Below the pieces are notes generated by a model. It made no database searches. It was not told the origin of the DNA and was given only the letters and a program-made list of their open reading frames with translations. From Lineus longissimus (Eukaryota; Nemertea; Pilidiophora; Heteronemertea; Lineidae), in contig NC_088311.1 in NCBI RefSeq assembly GCF_910592395.1, positions 1,180,501 through 1,244,500 on the forward strand: a stretch of DNA of 64,000 nucleotides, given 5' to 3'. The translations under genes were made by a program, and so were the position numbers. Positions 49,321-60,522 of the stretch are shown one piece after another; positions within the stretch are counted from its first letter, which is position 1; each line of letters begins with the position of its first letter.

Positions 49321-52300
49321 AATCGCATGCACTCACTACAAAGATCAGGTTGGGGGTCCCAGGATGGGGTTTTCTGTGGCGCATGTTATAAGGAGTCACA
49401 TTTCTTTCAAAGAGAATTGCCAATGTGCTATTCTACCGAGAGTAGACCACTCTGACTTATCTGCACCACTCTAGACTCTGAAGTGTACTAACGTAAGGGT
49501 TTATGAAATTTCACAACGGAAGACCAACGAAAATGGTGGTTTATATCCTGCAATGCTGAAGGAACAGCAGCATATTGTATAAAGTTGGTAGGAGAATTAC
49601 TAAGAGATGCTCGGATCGAGTGTGGGATTGTCACACAATGAGGCCAATGATCAGAGCTTCTGAGCACGGCAGACATTGGAAACATTTGGCACAGCATTGA
49701 CAAGCACAGTAGCGGTATTGAAAATCTGTTGTGTGAACAATCATGACAATCAGCTACATCCTGTCTTCGTAGTAACATCAATTTCTGGTTTATCGACAAA
49801 GCTGTCTTATTTAGTGGCAGTTCTAGATTTTGATTACTGTCCAGTCGAGGAATTGATATATTTGTCTTCATCTGTGTGGCAGTTACTGGTATCTTCCCCG
49901 ACAATTGTAACCAGTTGGGATGGGCATTGCTGATAATACACTACATTGAATGTCGATACTAGTGTCCAGTCTAATGATTTGTCTGCGTCTCGTGTTTGTT
50001 GGTTGGACATTGGTATAAGATCATGATAAAGTAGCAGGGTGTCCAGTTCTGCTAAATGAGCTGTGTCAGAGGGACGGCGGAACGCTGGCCATGGTGTATA
50101 GAAATCGTTTGAATGATCCTGTTCGTCAACAAGTTTGTACAAGGTCGTCCAACTTGCGTAAAAATGCAAATCAGACTTTACGCATCGAATCTCTATGGCG
50201 AATCGTAGAGAAATTGTACCGAAGCCTCATTTTTAAAACTTTTCGTATTACCTTTCTTATTGTCCACAGCGGAAATTACGAAATCCGTGGTGTGAAATGG
50301 CCAACCAAGGTCATGTTGATATCGCTTACTGCTCTCATATGAAGGAAACTTCAAGATGTCATTGATATATGTGTGAGGTGAAAGCAACACCATTATGATT
50401 AGAAGGCCAGACGAAAAGCATCCGGAGCCTTGGCAAGAAATGTCGCGGATATCACGGCAAACCACCGGAGCGTATGAAAGCTTTCTCTCGAGCGACCTGC
50501 AGGTTGTGAGCGATGGCCTCGACTCAAGAGCGTGGTTTATTAGATCGGCCTCCAGGCGAACAACTCCAATAGTCTGTCATCAAACAGGTAGCGCTGTTGT
50601 CGAGCTTGATCTCACGGGGGTCTCCACTTCCTCCTGGCTAGCCGACCGTGCTAATCATTGCGGGCCTTCATGCATAGCTTACAGACGGATAACAGTATGA
50701 TGGGGTGGCTGGGACTTCTGCAAATATGCATTATCGTTTTATAAATTGCCCCTTCCGATTGTGCCGGCCAGATTCCGACTCTGACAACGAACACAGCAGC
50801 GACAATGCGAAGGTCTCCTGCGGCCAAAATTTAATGGTGTGTTGTCAGATTTAATTTAAGCGGGCACATTGTCGGCGATCAGATAAGTGGGAGGGAATCA
50901 GGTATGTATCGATCAACGTTCGAAGGTTATCGTACCTGTAAGCGATAAGAGACCCCAGAAATCACTGTTGGATATTTATTTAATCAGCATGATAATGCAT
51001 GATGGGTGACGATCTGATGTTGTCAACATGTCTGAATGGGGCACGAGAGTGCAAAGCGGTACTACCCTCTAACATGTTTCTAGTCAGCCAGAAGTTGCAA
51101 GGGCTGTCTTATCTAGGGTCAACTAAAACCATTTTATTCTGTAAAAATGACAAATTAACAGACATCGTAGTTGTTTGAATAAAGAAACACGTATTTGTAT
51201 CACAAACGATATCGCCAGCAGAGGTCAGTATTGACGGGATCGTTGTCCCTATGTTCCCTGGGTCCTAATGTTCTAAATTTTCTAAATTGAATTCAATATA
51301 ACTAACCGATCTGCTGAGTCAACCACAAAAAAGATTTTTTTCATCGAAGAAGCCGATGATCAATGTATGGATTCAATTTGAGTTGAATCAGACTCGTACG
51401 TTAGAACGGGAAGTGGTGTTGCCATCAAAGGCTGCGACTAGCGGATACAGAGTGCCCGCAACCATTCATTAATCAAGACAGGTTACCATGTCATTGTATA
51501 TTCCCAGCCACACTATTTTTCACAGGTTACTGACACTATCAAAGGGTGACATCTATTCAAAGATTCTGTCTCTGTTCCGCTAAAGGTACGTACGTCCATG
51601 GCTAAAGTAATTATGTGTTGTTGCGGCACTCCTTCTTTCAGGGGCCAATCACGGCCAAATGTCACCTTCAGTGCCATTTATGTAAACAGAATCGATATGG
51701 TTTCTGAATTTATGGTTCCCTTAAGACGTTTTCGATATCTTTTCTGTCACATTTTCTCAATGCAATTCTGGCGTTGCGGCATATTGCTCTGAAATCGCTA
51801 ACTCGCAGGGCGCTAGTTTATACTTAGTTGGATTTTAACTCCAACTCGAAAAGACGGTGTTGGCATGTCTTAACATGTTGCCTTCTGATACAATGTCAAA
51901 AGAAAATCAAGTCATTTCAAGTCATTTTTTGCTCGGCACGAATCTGGTGACAGCCACGTACGCCATGAAGATGATCACATCAACAAAGCCAGTTCGTAAT
52001 TTCTCCAGTCTTTGTCACGATGCAATTTAGCCGAATAAGATAAATCTACCTAATGTACGTGTCAAATGATCTCACGAATTATGCTATCTAAGGAAGAAAC
52101 AACGATTTTGGAAGAAGAGGTAAGGGTATCTTCCTCATGGCACGTCTTTCGATTTCCGCTACTCTCAGGTCGCGATCTGATTTTCAAAGGGCAAAATACA
52201 ATCAAGCTCCACTCGCAACTATCATAATGGAGTTCGATTAGTCTTGGATTCATCTAATGAACCTTAACATTACGAACGAGGACTATGTTATCACAGTATC

Positions 52301-54258
52301 ACGTGCAGTATATGTACACTTCTTGCATGATAGGGGGCATCCTGGACCAACATGCCATACCAGTCGCTACAATAGACAACTCGAATTTTTAGTTCCAGCC
52401 TCACCCGAAAACCCTAGCTTTGAAAAACCGCTGTTCTCTGGCTTTACTACAGATTCTCTAAGAACAGTAACTTTTCTCTGAAACCCCACTAAATACATGT
52501 ATCCGCAAAGCCACACGAAATAGGCTACTGGCAGTCTCGTCGAGACATCCCAGGGAAAGAGAAAGCAATAATTTGTCCGATTATTGGACGCCGAAGGAGA
52601 AAAAAATAATGACGCTGGTGTCTGTGGCTGGGTGTTGAGTGATTCCCTTTTTGGCCCCGGGTGAGCGGGAGAGAATGTCTCAGATAGGACCAATCTGAAC
52701 AGGGAAATTGAATCCGTCTGGGTCACTGCAGTGAAAAATGGCATTGTTTTGGCCGAGATGATGGCCACTTGTATGGCTATCCAGATACGACCACGGTTTC
52801 TTTCCTTTGTCGTCATGAAGGTAGCAATTGAATAAGAAAGTTCTGGACAGAGAGGCATCGGATTGTCTCGGAGATAAGGTCTTTACGCGATGTTTCCGTG
52901 ATTATAGTCCACTGAGGAACTTCTGAATTCTCTCCAATATCTGCCCGGATGGTCATCATTTTCCATGGGAAATCATTGGCTTATATAGTGAATACTTTTA
53001 TTTGTGGTGAGGTTGTATGGACAGCTCGTTTTTTCTCCATCGCTGTATTAAGTTCATATCCTTCACGGACAGAAGAAGTTACCGCTCATGCAGGGGAGAA
53101 GTGTGAAGGGAATAAAGCAGTAATGTTCTGTTGTGTAGTTTGGTATGTCCGCTTAATGTAGTATATCACGAACCTTTGCCGTGGGAGAGATATGAGAAAC
53201 GAGGCGCGAGATAAGATCATGAAAGACAGATGAGGTGCTAACATTGTTTTCAAAGTAAAGGTAAAACAGCCACTAACCAGTACGTTCTAATTCGAAATAC
53301 AGACCGATTCAATACCCACAGGCTCTCTAAGGTTTGCATTCAACGTTAGAGGGTCTTTTCGGGGACGAAAAAGATGGACATCAATACAAACTCAAGTGCA
53401 CATTGACTCAAGCGTTAATTGGTGTAAGAAAGATAACGCAACATACAAGCATATAAAAGCAGCTCGGATATCGTGTTGTTGATGATCTTCAGTAGAATAC
53501 TTTTCATTAGGGAGCCGTTGGCTTCAGAGATCTCGTGCATACTTCCACATGGGCAACTCCACCTTTAAGTCTAAAGCATCTAGACTCCAAACTACGCAGT
53601 TAACATCTCGGTTTCATTTACACATAGCGTTCCCTGTTTTACCGGCGATTTGTCTTCGTAAATTTGCGGTTCCGGACAGTGTACAAGCAAAAAACTCATC
53701 TTCACGAAATAGATTTATTTGCACACTGGAATAATGGATCGCATCACAGCAGTTATATCAGTTTAACGCAAATTTACTCTATTCACTTTTAACTGACCCT
53801 CCAACAGCATAATCACTATTGTCCCATGTGAGGCTACTTCCAACAAAACGTGGCTGTGAAGCTTCGATTCACCTTTCCTTTCGACATGTTGCTGAGAGCC
53901 ATCTCGCCGATGCTAGTGAAGTCATTCAGTCAGGGAGACCCATTCGCAGTGGTTGGTATATCTCATAACCGCTGGCTGGTCCCTTCCGGAACTTCTCGGC
54001 TTACCATTGTCTTTTGACATCTGACCTTGTGGCTTCCCCTTTGCACAACCGCCGACCCATGCATCTAATTACAACAGTGCGTAACCGTGTCAGACTGTTA
54101 TAATCCAAACTACTCGCTCTATTGACTATTCACTGTATTGACTTTGGTCAGCCGTAGAGATTACGCGAACTTTGTGTTACATGAACTTTGGTGTGTTATG
54201 AAACTTAAAATACCGCGCGCGCAGGGAGCTTTGGGGAGGGTTTGTAACACAGAAACTC

Positions 54259-54261
54259 TAA
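54259..54261. repeat. Left TAA target-site duplication of the MITE
   Basis: This TAA directly adjoins the left inverted repeat and matches the TAA at the right end. Confidence 0.65.
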
Positions 54262-54700
54262 AGCCCGCAGCACACCAGCCGCCAACTTCGGCGTTCACTG
54301 GCGTTTTTTGCCGCAAGAGTCCTGAACGCCTGAAAAATCCCTAGTCTGCTACGAACGGCGTCGGCGAACGCCACTTGCCGCCACTTGCCACAACTAAACG
54401 CCAAATATCTAACATGTTTGATTTTTGACGCGTGTCGCCGCGTTTGAACGCAAGAAGAAGCCAGGTGTGCCTGACTTGGCGTCGGCGGCGAGGCTATGGC
54501 CAATCAGCTTGCGTCTTGATGTCACATGATTTCGCGCTGCATGGCCCAGGATGGGTTAAAGTGGTGGAAAAGACGCTACTGGACGCCAATTCTGGGCAGG
54601 TGTGCTCTGACCGGGATCCACTGGCCACCAACTTTGGTGTCGAGAGGCGTCAGCCGAACGCTTCTTGTCGCCAAAGTTGGCGGCTAGTGTGCTGCGGGCT
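54262..54700. mobile_element. MITE with 30-bp terminal inverted repeats and TAA target duplication (PIF/Harbinger-like)
   Basis: The left end begins AGCCCGCAGCACAC and the right end is its reverse complement. The inverted repeat extends about 31 bases with two mismatches, covering an inner AGCCGCCAACTT-GGCG block. Both ends are flanked by TAA (54259-54261 and 54701-54703). A 3-bp TWA target duplication is characteristic of PIF/Harbinger elements. The 439-bp body is G/C-rich compared with its surroundings, repeats short CGCCA and TTGGCG motifs, and carries no transposase, so it is non-autonomous. Confidence 0.8.
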
Positions 54701-54703
54701 TAA
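54701..54703. repeat. Right TAA target-site duplication of the MITE
   Basis: This TAA directly adjoins the right inverted repeat and matches the left copy. Confidence 0.65.
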
Positions 54704-55396
54704 GCTGGATATCAAAAACGATTAAAAAAACGTAGGATTGAGATTGAGGAAGAGTAACTTTAAGCTAGGCTTATGATGTTCCTGGTTCTGGTCCTGATGA
54801 TTTTAGCACAGTCTCATCGAAGTATTATACAAATCATATCCATCCAAGTAACCACCAGTGAATCCATTATGAGTTATGGGCCTACTGCTAATGGCTCAGC
54901 TAACCAAAGCAAATGAACTGATCATTGACAAGTAAAGTTAATTGACATTGTGGTATATCATATCAATATTTGTTGTTGACTTAGTGAAAAGTGATGTTAT
55001 GTGGCATAGAGCAAATGCTCGCCTTACTGCTGGCAGTAAAAGCGGAATGTTACCAACGAATGTTTGGATACCGAATCGTGATATAAGAGTGATTTGTATG
55101 GTTATATCTCTTGTCAAGGCAATATCATTGATTCGATGTAATATCAAATACGCTGTAGGCAGCGGGTCGAACCCAATCATTGTCCTTGTTTTTGGACCTG
55201 TGTAATCAATGAAGCCACGACCGGCTGCAAATCCCGATTATAACCATCCTGAACAACGTTAACCCTAATTGACCCCTGTTGTAATTAGGATATTTTATCC
55301 TTTACATCGTCGCTTGCTTTGCCTCAGAGTCAAATCCTTTGATAATGTTCAGGGTCTTTTAACAAGCTGTGACAGAGTATTATATGATATAAGAGT

Positions 55397-56022
55397 CTAA
55401 GCCAATGTGGCCACTGCCTGGGAGGAATATGCATCAGCTGCCTCTTCTTGCGGCATGTTGGGCAGAATCACCAAGCAGGTCAAGGTGAGTGCTGCATAGA
55501 GTATGAAGTAAGTAATCATAAGAAAGCGATCAATGATCCGACTCGCCAACACCCATTGACGCTTTACCCTTGCCTCCTTCTCTTCTGCTTCTTTCTTCTC
55601 TCGCTTCCTTCTCTGTTCATGGAGAAGCTGAGCGAATGCATCATCAGCCTTCCGGTTCTCGTTTGTCTCATTTGCCTCTTTGGCCGCTTTGACGGCCATC
55701 TGACCAAGGCTTGTGAGGGTAGTCAATCGTGGTGCTCCATTAGAGACGGCCGGTACGAAGTCATCACCATTCTGTGCCGATTTCTTCTCCAATTTACTTG
55801 CTTTTGCAGGGTTTTTCTGCAGTCCCCTACCAACCTTAGTCTCAACCCTGAACTCGCTGGTTACATTCCGCATAAAGACTACTGTGGCCAACCAGTTAAA
55901 GATGAATCTCTGCATCCATAGAGGCATTTCTTTCTTACCAGAAATGCCGTGGATGTTAAGTATCAATACGGCAAGGATGGTCGAGATGGCAGAAGTGACC
56001 ATCAAAGTCGTCAAGTAGATAA
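55397..56022 (-). CDS. Cys-loop channel, last exon: M3, cytoplasmic loop, M4
   Basis: The acceptor is GTTTCCGATTTCAG. The first two bases complete a Val codon, followed by I-Y-L-T-T-L-M-V-T-S-A-I-S of M3. The loop is Lys-rich, with a run of charged residues just before M4 (amphipathic MA-type helix). M4 is followed by a 22-residue extracellular tail and TAG. Confidence 0.9.
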
Positions 56023-58671
56023 CTGAAATCGGAAACAGGTAGTTGTCAAGTTGTGTATCGCATGAAATTCAATTAAAGTACTGCACAGTACAGTTCCAAA
56101 TCTGGTTTTCATACTGGACTAAAGCGTGAAGGGTGGTGCAATATGAAGGGAAGAAGACATCAATTTGTATTGTCTATTCGTCTTTCAAGGGAAACAAAAC
56201 GACTCTATTGAAGAAGGCAGTTGCCCCACTTTGAAAATGGAGATGGGTGAAACATAATTCGGGAAATATTTTTCGGTTCCTTGTGAGTCTGTCTGTTGAC
56301 AGGAACTTACCTATTATGGGTATATTTTTCGATGTCTTGGGCAGGGTATCTGCCATCACCAGCTGGAACACTGAGAAGGCCAGTAGGACGGTGACACCAA
56401 GCGAAACCTTCTCCCCGGACTCACTCGGCACGTTGAACACCATGAGAACCAGAACAGATATAGCGATGCAGGGGATGATGACGTTCATGATATAGAAAAC
56501 TGGTCTACGCTTCAGTCTAACGATGACCCAGACTCTTGACCAACCAGACAGTTCGACATTTGGTTTGTAGACTTCGTCACGAATGTGTGAAGAGACACGG
56601 CTCCATTGGCCGTTCGGAATGAATCCATCCCTGTAGGAGATGTCATCACTTCTAGCCACCATTCGGATGTATCTGGCGCTCTGCGACCAGCTCCCAAACC
56701 TGAAGTAACACGCCTGCTCATCGAATGGAAAGCGTGTCATGTCGAGATTGCAGCCTACCCTGAACTGGCTTCCCGGGTACCACTCAGCCACCCCTTCTGC
56801 GGTCACGGGTATCCGGTATTTGGCTTTGTCCGCCAAATCATACTCGGCATCGAGACTGAAATTCAAAGTAATCATTATGTAGAAGAATGTGCAATATCAG
56901 ACGTCCGATAGTAACTTGAAAGTCATTTCATGTGAGAAATAATAACCCCCTCGGCATGCTTAGCTTGATTCTGTATGGTGACATATAAACAAGACAGACA
57001 GTATATGCTTTTGTCATCTTTTCAGAACGATGGTAAGTGAATACATTGCCAATCCACTCATAACACCAGAATTTCATACGCTTGCCACTTATTTGTCCTA
57101 TCTCTGCCACACGGATATCGCCAATGGACAATTTGATATGAGAAGGAGTTACCTATTATGAAGGCCTATGTCCGGTACCCAAATCTGATCGGAGGAAAAG
57201 AGTAACGTGTCGATACCCTCGTGTTCTGTTGCGTTCCAGGAGAGACGCTTGTCCTTCCATTGCTAAAGGACAAGGATGGGTCAACTTGTTAGCTGTAAGC
57301 TTATATAAACTTAGACAAGTAAGCTTTGCTGGATTTTTTCTTCTTCTTTATCATTCATTCACATCCTTCCATACCATTCATCGCAATGAAAAAACTCGGA
57401 AGCAGAGGTTTAAATTTATCGACGTAGATGTGTGTAAAAATGTACAGTGAAGTCTGCGGCCGGGACGGAGTTCAAAGTATATCGGCCGAGAAAGCGTGGC
57501 GAATTCGAATTACACATCTGGCATTCAAGGCCGACGAACACTTACTTCATCACAGTGTATGTAGCTTTTATGGGATGAAAAATGATATCTTAGTAAGGAC
57601 GAATATTCTTCACGAAAAATTGAGGTCGGTTAGATTCATCTTAGGTTAAGTGCATAACTTACCAAGATCAGATAACAGGCGAGTGTCGATTCTTGCTTCT
57701 TGTCATCCTAAAGAAACCAAATGCATTAAATAAAAATCAGGAAATTCTTGCGATGCTGTTAATCAGATTATCTTGCAGAATATACAGTTGACTGAAGTTC
57801 ATGCGGTCTGAGAGCTTTGTCTGGTTATATTGTTCATTTGTTTATACTTGAGAAAAGCAGACAATGAAATAACGAAACCTTTAATTCAAAGTGCTTCTCA
57901 TAGTTGTGTGTATCTTTTTCGGGTGCGTCATCGGTCGGTTTCATTGCTAACGATGCATTTATATGTCATAGGCATAAGACACTAATAGCAACGTACGATA
58001 TCGGGGATCTTGTCGGCATAGAGGGAAAACAAAACGGCGGTGTAGTTGGTGCTGGTCGGTGAGGCGAATCTTTCGTATCTGTCGGGCGACGTCAGCAGTT
58101 TAATCAGCTTTCCTTCGGCGCTCACTGATAAAAAGACAAATTACGTATTGAATTCTATGAATACTAATACTTTTTTCCCGAACTTAGTTACCAGAAGCAA
58201 ACATTTCCGCTGTTGGGAGTTGCTAGCATGACCCCAGTTTGTTGAAACAAATGTATGAGCCCATATTGGTTGAGCTTATGAAGTGTAATTTTCATTATCA
58301 CATAAGGTGGAATAAAGTGTAATGTTCATTATCACATAAGGTGGAATAAAGTGTAATTTTCATTATCACTTAAGGTGGAATAAAGTGTAATGTTCATTAT
58401 TACATGAAGGTGCACTCAAGTGTAATGTTCATTATCACATAAGGTGGAGTAAAGTGTAATGTTCATTGTCAGATAAGATGGAGTAGAGTGTCATGGAGGA
58501 GTGTTGCTAGTACCATGTGACCTTGAAAAGGAAACGTTGCAAAGTTCAGTAGAAATATAACTGGATAGAGTTTGATGAGAAATAAGAGTACTTGCTTTCA
58601 GATGTGGCAACTGAGGCTACAGCCGCCAAATAAAGACACGTTCCAAAGAGCAATAAGTCCGTATTAGCCAT
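55397..58671 (-). CDS. Cys-loop ligand-gated ion channel subunit, nicotinic-receptor-like, non-alpha; 5' exons partly resolved
   Basis: Three exons are firm on the minus strand: 57262-57153, 56855-56311 and 56022-55397 (427 codons with stop, phases 2 and 1 matching). They encode the W-K-D-x-R-L-x-W strand, I-W-V-P-D-I, a Cys-loop with exactly 13 residues between its cysteines, M1 opening with R-R-P-x-F-Y, M2 preceded by S-G-E-K, M3, a 115-residue cytoplasmic loop ending in a Lys/Glu-rich helix, and M4. The S-G-E-K entry, with Glu at the inner mouth and no Pro-Ala-Arg, is the cation-selective pattern. Loop C lacks the vicinal Cys pair of nicotinic alpha subunits, so it could not form the principal acetylcholine site in the usual way. 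A signal-peptide exon (58671-58592) and a short exon near 57690 probably start the gene. The segment coding for beta strands 1-2 was not found. Confidence 0.85.
56311..56855 (-). CDS. Cys-loop channel exon: Cys-loop, loop C, M1, M2
   Basis: The acceptor is CTTTGAATTTCAG and the donor is G|GTAAGT. It encodes 181 codons plus split ends. The Cys-loop reads C-N-L-D-M-T-R-F-P-F-D-E-Q-A-C. M1, the S-G-E-K entry and M2 (L-L-A-F-S-V-F-Q-L-V) follow. The reading beyond the donor is intronic. Confidence 0.92.
57153..57262 (-). CDS. Cys-loop channel exon: loop D to loop A region
   Basis: The acceptor is TTGTCCTTTAG and the donor is AG|GTAACT. It encodes 36 codons with W-K-D-K-R-L-S-W and I-W-V-P-D-I-G-L-H-N, standard Cys-loop receptor N-domain blocks. 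An in-frame TAG just before the exon confirms the splice site. Confidence 0.88.
57664..57709 (-). CDS. Probable short 5' exon of the Cys-loop channel
   Basis: Between a TTTCTTTAG acceptor and the donor CTTG|GTAAGT, one frame reads I-D-T-R-L-L-S-D-L, like the N-terminal helix of Cys-loop receptors. With the first AG as acceptor this frame meets a stop at once, so a downstream AG within the next 16 bases must be used. The exact left edge of the exon is uncertain. Confidence 0.4.
58282..58486. repeat. 34-bp minisatellite, six copies
   Basis: The unit begins AGTGTAATGTTCATTATCAC and ends ATAAGGTGGAATAA. Copies 1-3 are nearly identical, copy 4 is 35 bp and diverged, and copies 5-6 carry substitutions. 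If the exon models hold, the array lies in intron 1 of the Cys-loop channel, about 105 bases downstream of its first coding exon. Confidence 0.92.
58592..58671 (-). CDS. Probable signal-peptide exon of the Cys-loop channel
   Basis: The ATG opens 26 codons with a hydrophobic core (L-L-L-F-G-T-C-L-Y-L-A-A-V-A-S-V-A) followed by T-S-E-S, a good signal peptide and cleavage region. It ends at a donor-like AA|GTACTC. Position and strand suit exon 1 of the channel. A GC donor two bases earlier is an alternative. Confidence 0.5.
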
Positions 58672-59054
58672 TAGTAAAATCTGGAAGGCAATCTTATTCC
58701 TGTGGTAGTAACAGTTCCATGTAGCATTCCGAACAGTGAAATCAACATGATCCTCATTTGCGGTTAATGTCCGCCATCTTGTCAGTGTGTGTCGAAATGG
58801 ACCCCTACTTCATGCTCATAATCATAAATGTATTGGTCAGGTGGCTAATTCAATTACCTAAACCTGAATAAGAGGACCTTGATACCTCTGTAAATTTGTG
58901 GCATCAATTAATTTGCCATTAGTGATACAAATCATACCTCATTTGTTTCGATGGAAACCGGGCCTCTATTGACTCTATGAATAGATCTTCCTCAGATACT
59001 GCACACAACATGGATTATGATATCGACGCTAGTAACCAGTTGGAAAATATGTCT

Positions 59055-59060
59055 TTTATT
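59055..59060 (-). terminator. Possible AATAAA polyadenylation signal of the single-exon GPCR
   Basis: A minus-strand AATAAA lies about 400 bases after the stop of the 352-residue GPCR. Confidence 0.3.
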
Positions 59061-59463
59061 TGTGTAGCGAGATTGAAAGCCAATGGCACGAGATTGTTCT
59101 CGGATAATACCGTTTGAAAGTCATTGACAACCCTCGTCCATTCCTGTCATGCTTTTACTGTTAATGATGACACAGTTACCTGATGAATATGTTCTTTGTT
59201 CCGTCCATTGTAAACAGTTTCAGGGTTCGTTGAAATATATGAACTAGCGTTGTGTTTTCATAAGATGTCAATGGGTACTCCGAGGGGGAAAAACTAAACA
59301 TTAAGTACTGGCTACTAAAGTCAAGTCAGATCCGAATCATAGTCCAATCTGCCTAGAAGACCTGGAGATAACGAAATAGAAACTCGCTGAAGAGTGTGGA
59401 TTTGAGAGTATGGGGTCTTCTGTAGGTAGACCACCGGTCTCCTGTAATCTGCGATTAGTGATA

Positions 59464-60522
59464 TCATTGTTTGAGCCTGGCTGAAGACACGTTACAAGAA
59501 TTAGCTGTTTCCTTCCTTCCGATGTTTCCCTTGAAAATCTCTAGGAGATCCAGACGAAACTTTGACGACGAGAGACAGTAAAGATAGAAGTTAATACTGC
59601 TGTTGGTTAAGATAAGCAAGCGAACAAACTCGTAACATAACTTCCTTACCATTACCTGATTTGACGTAACGGGTTTCGCGATATAATTGAAAGTGAAATA
59701 ATCCAGAGTGAACGGGAACAAGCATGCGCAGAACGCCCATGATACGGCGAGAAGCAATGCGTCCATGTTTGTCTCTTTTGAATTGCCTTTCTGTTGACTT
59801 CCTGTCATTTCACTTCGTTCCTTCCGGTTCCGCCTAATAGCAGACAGGATGAGGATATTGAAAATAAACACAAGAATTGGCGAAGCCATCATGATGAATA
59901 TGGTCAGGAAGATATACATGGGCTCTTCCAACCATCTTGGTTTCGTCGGGCAGCGATCCCTGTCGGCCAGACTCGCATCTGTTAACATTTCTCGCGTGAG
60001 TTGAGGCGAGAACGCGAGCATCATAAGAAATGATATACACACGCATGTTATCTTGGCCTTCTTCTTAGTACACAAGGTTGCCGCCCTTAAGGGCCAGTGA
60101 ACGGCACAAAACCGATCCACGGTCATGAATAAGACGCCGTAGTAGCTCGAATTAGATGCCCCGGCGAAATAGTAATACTCTTTACAGAAGAAACTTCCCC
60201 AAAGCATCTGAAGTGGGACGAATTTGGATATGTAGCCCTGAATCCCGTAGAATATTATAAACATGTTGTCCCAGAATGCCAGGAATCGTAAATATACCCA
60301 GGTGGACGAGGTTGCATAGCGTGGACGTTGCATCACTAACATGGAAAGTGTGTTGCCAATGAGACCTGGGCCAAGGATGAATGGGGTGATGTACAATGAG
60401 ATGAAGTTGAAGACAGCTTCGGCGATCGGGTCCGTCAGGTCGTCCCTGGACACATCTGATAACTGAAATGTCGCATTGTTTGTGCAACCTGATGAGCCCG
60501 TAACGACGGACATGGTATCCAT
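59464..60522 (-). CDS. Class A GPCR, single exon, 352 aa, FMRFamide-receptor-like group
   Basis: The protein has seven hydrophobic segments. Landmarks are an N-glycosylation site at N16 (N-A-T), G56-N57 in TM1, D85 in TM2, C113 and C191 for the TM3/ECL2 disulfide, D136-R137-F138 in place of DRY, P270 in TM6 where the CWxP motif is replaced by C-L-F-P-F, and N311-F-Y-L-Y315 in place of NPxxY in TM7. S-S-I-N-F-Y-L-Y-C followed by S-K-F-R is common in invertebrate peptide receptors related to FMRFamide and myosuppressin receptors. The ligand is not deducible. The start ATG is in ACCATGG, and another Met lies three codons later. The gene has no intron in its coding region. It lies about 0.8 kb from the start of the Cys-loop channel, same strand. 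Confidence 0.88.
   Translation of the reverse strand: MDTMSVVTGSSGCTNNATFQLSDVSRDDLTDPIAEAVFNFISLYITPFILGPGLIGNTLSMLVMQRPRYATSSTWVYLRFLAFWDNMFIIFYGIQGYISKFVPLQMLWGSFFCKEYYYFAGASNSSYYGVLFMTVDRFCAVHWPLRAATLCTKKKAKITCVCISFLMMLAFSPQLTREMLTDASLADRDRCPTKPRWLEEPMYIFLTIFIMMASPILVFIFNILILSAIRRNRKERSEMTGSQQKGNSKETNMDALLLAVSWAFCACLFPFTLDYFTFNYIAKPVTSNQVMVRKLCYEFVRLLILTNSSINFYLYCLSSSKFRLDLLEIFKGNIGRKETANSCNVSSARLKQ

Larger units (their letters stand above)
47471..55396. other. Gene-poor intergenic region upstream of the six-exon GPCR
   Basis: No supported gene was seen in about 8 kb. Open readings up to about 163 codons show no motifs. The region holds a degenerate tandem repeat (48750-49320) and a MITE (54262-54700). 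Confidence 0.5.

Noticed and set aside
52367-52858. Minus-strand open reading of 163 codons
   Set aside because: No recognisable domain, no splice or promoter context, and composition like the surrounding noncoding DNA.
55448-55921. Plus-strand open reading of 157 codons
   Set aside because: It is the complement of the last exon of the Cys-loop channel and is explained by that gene.
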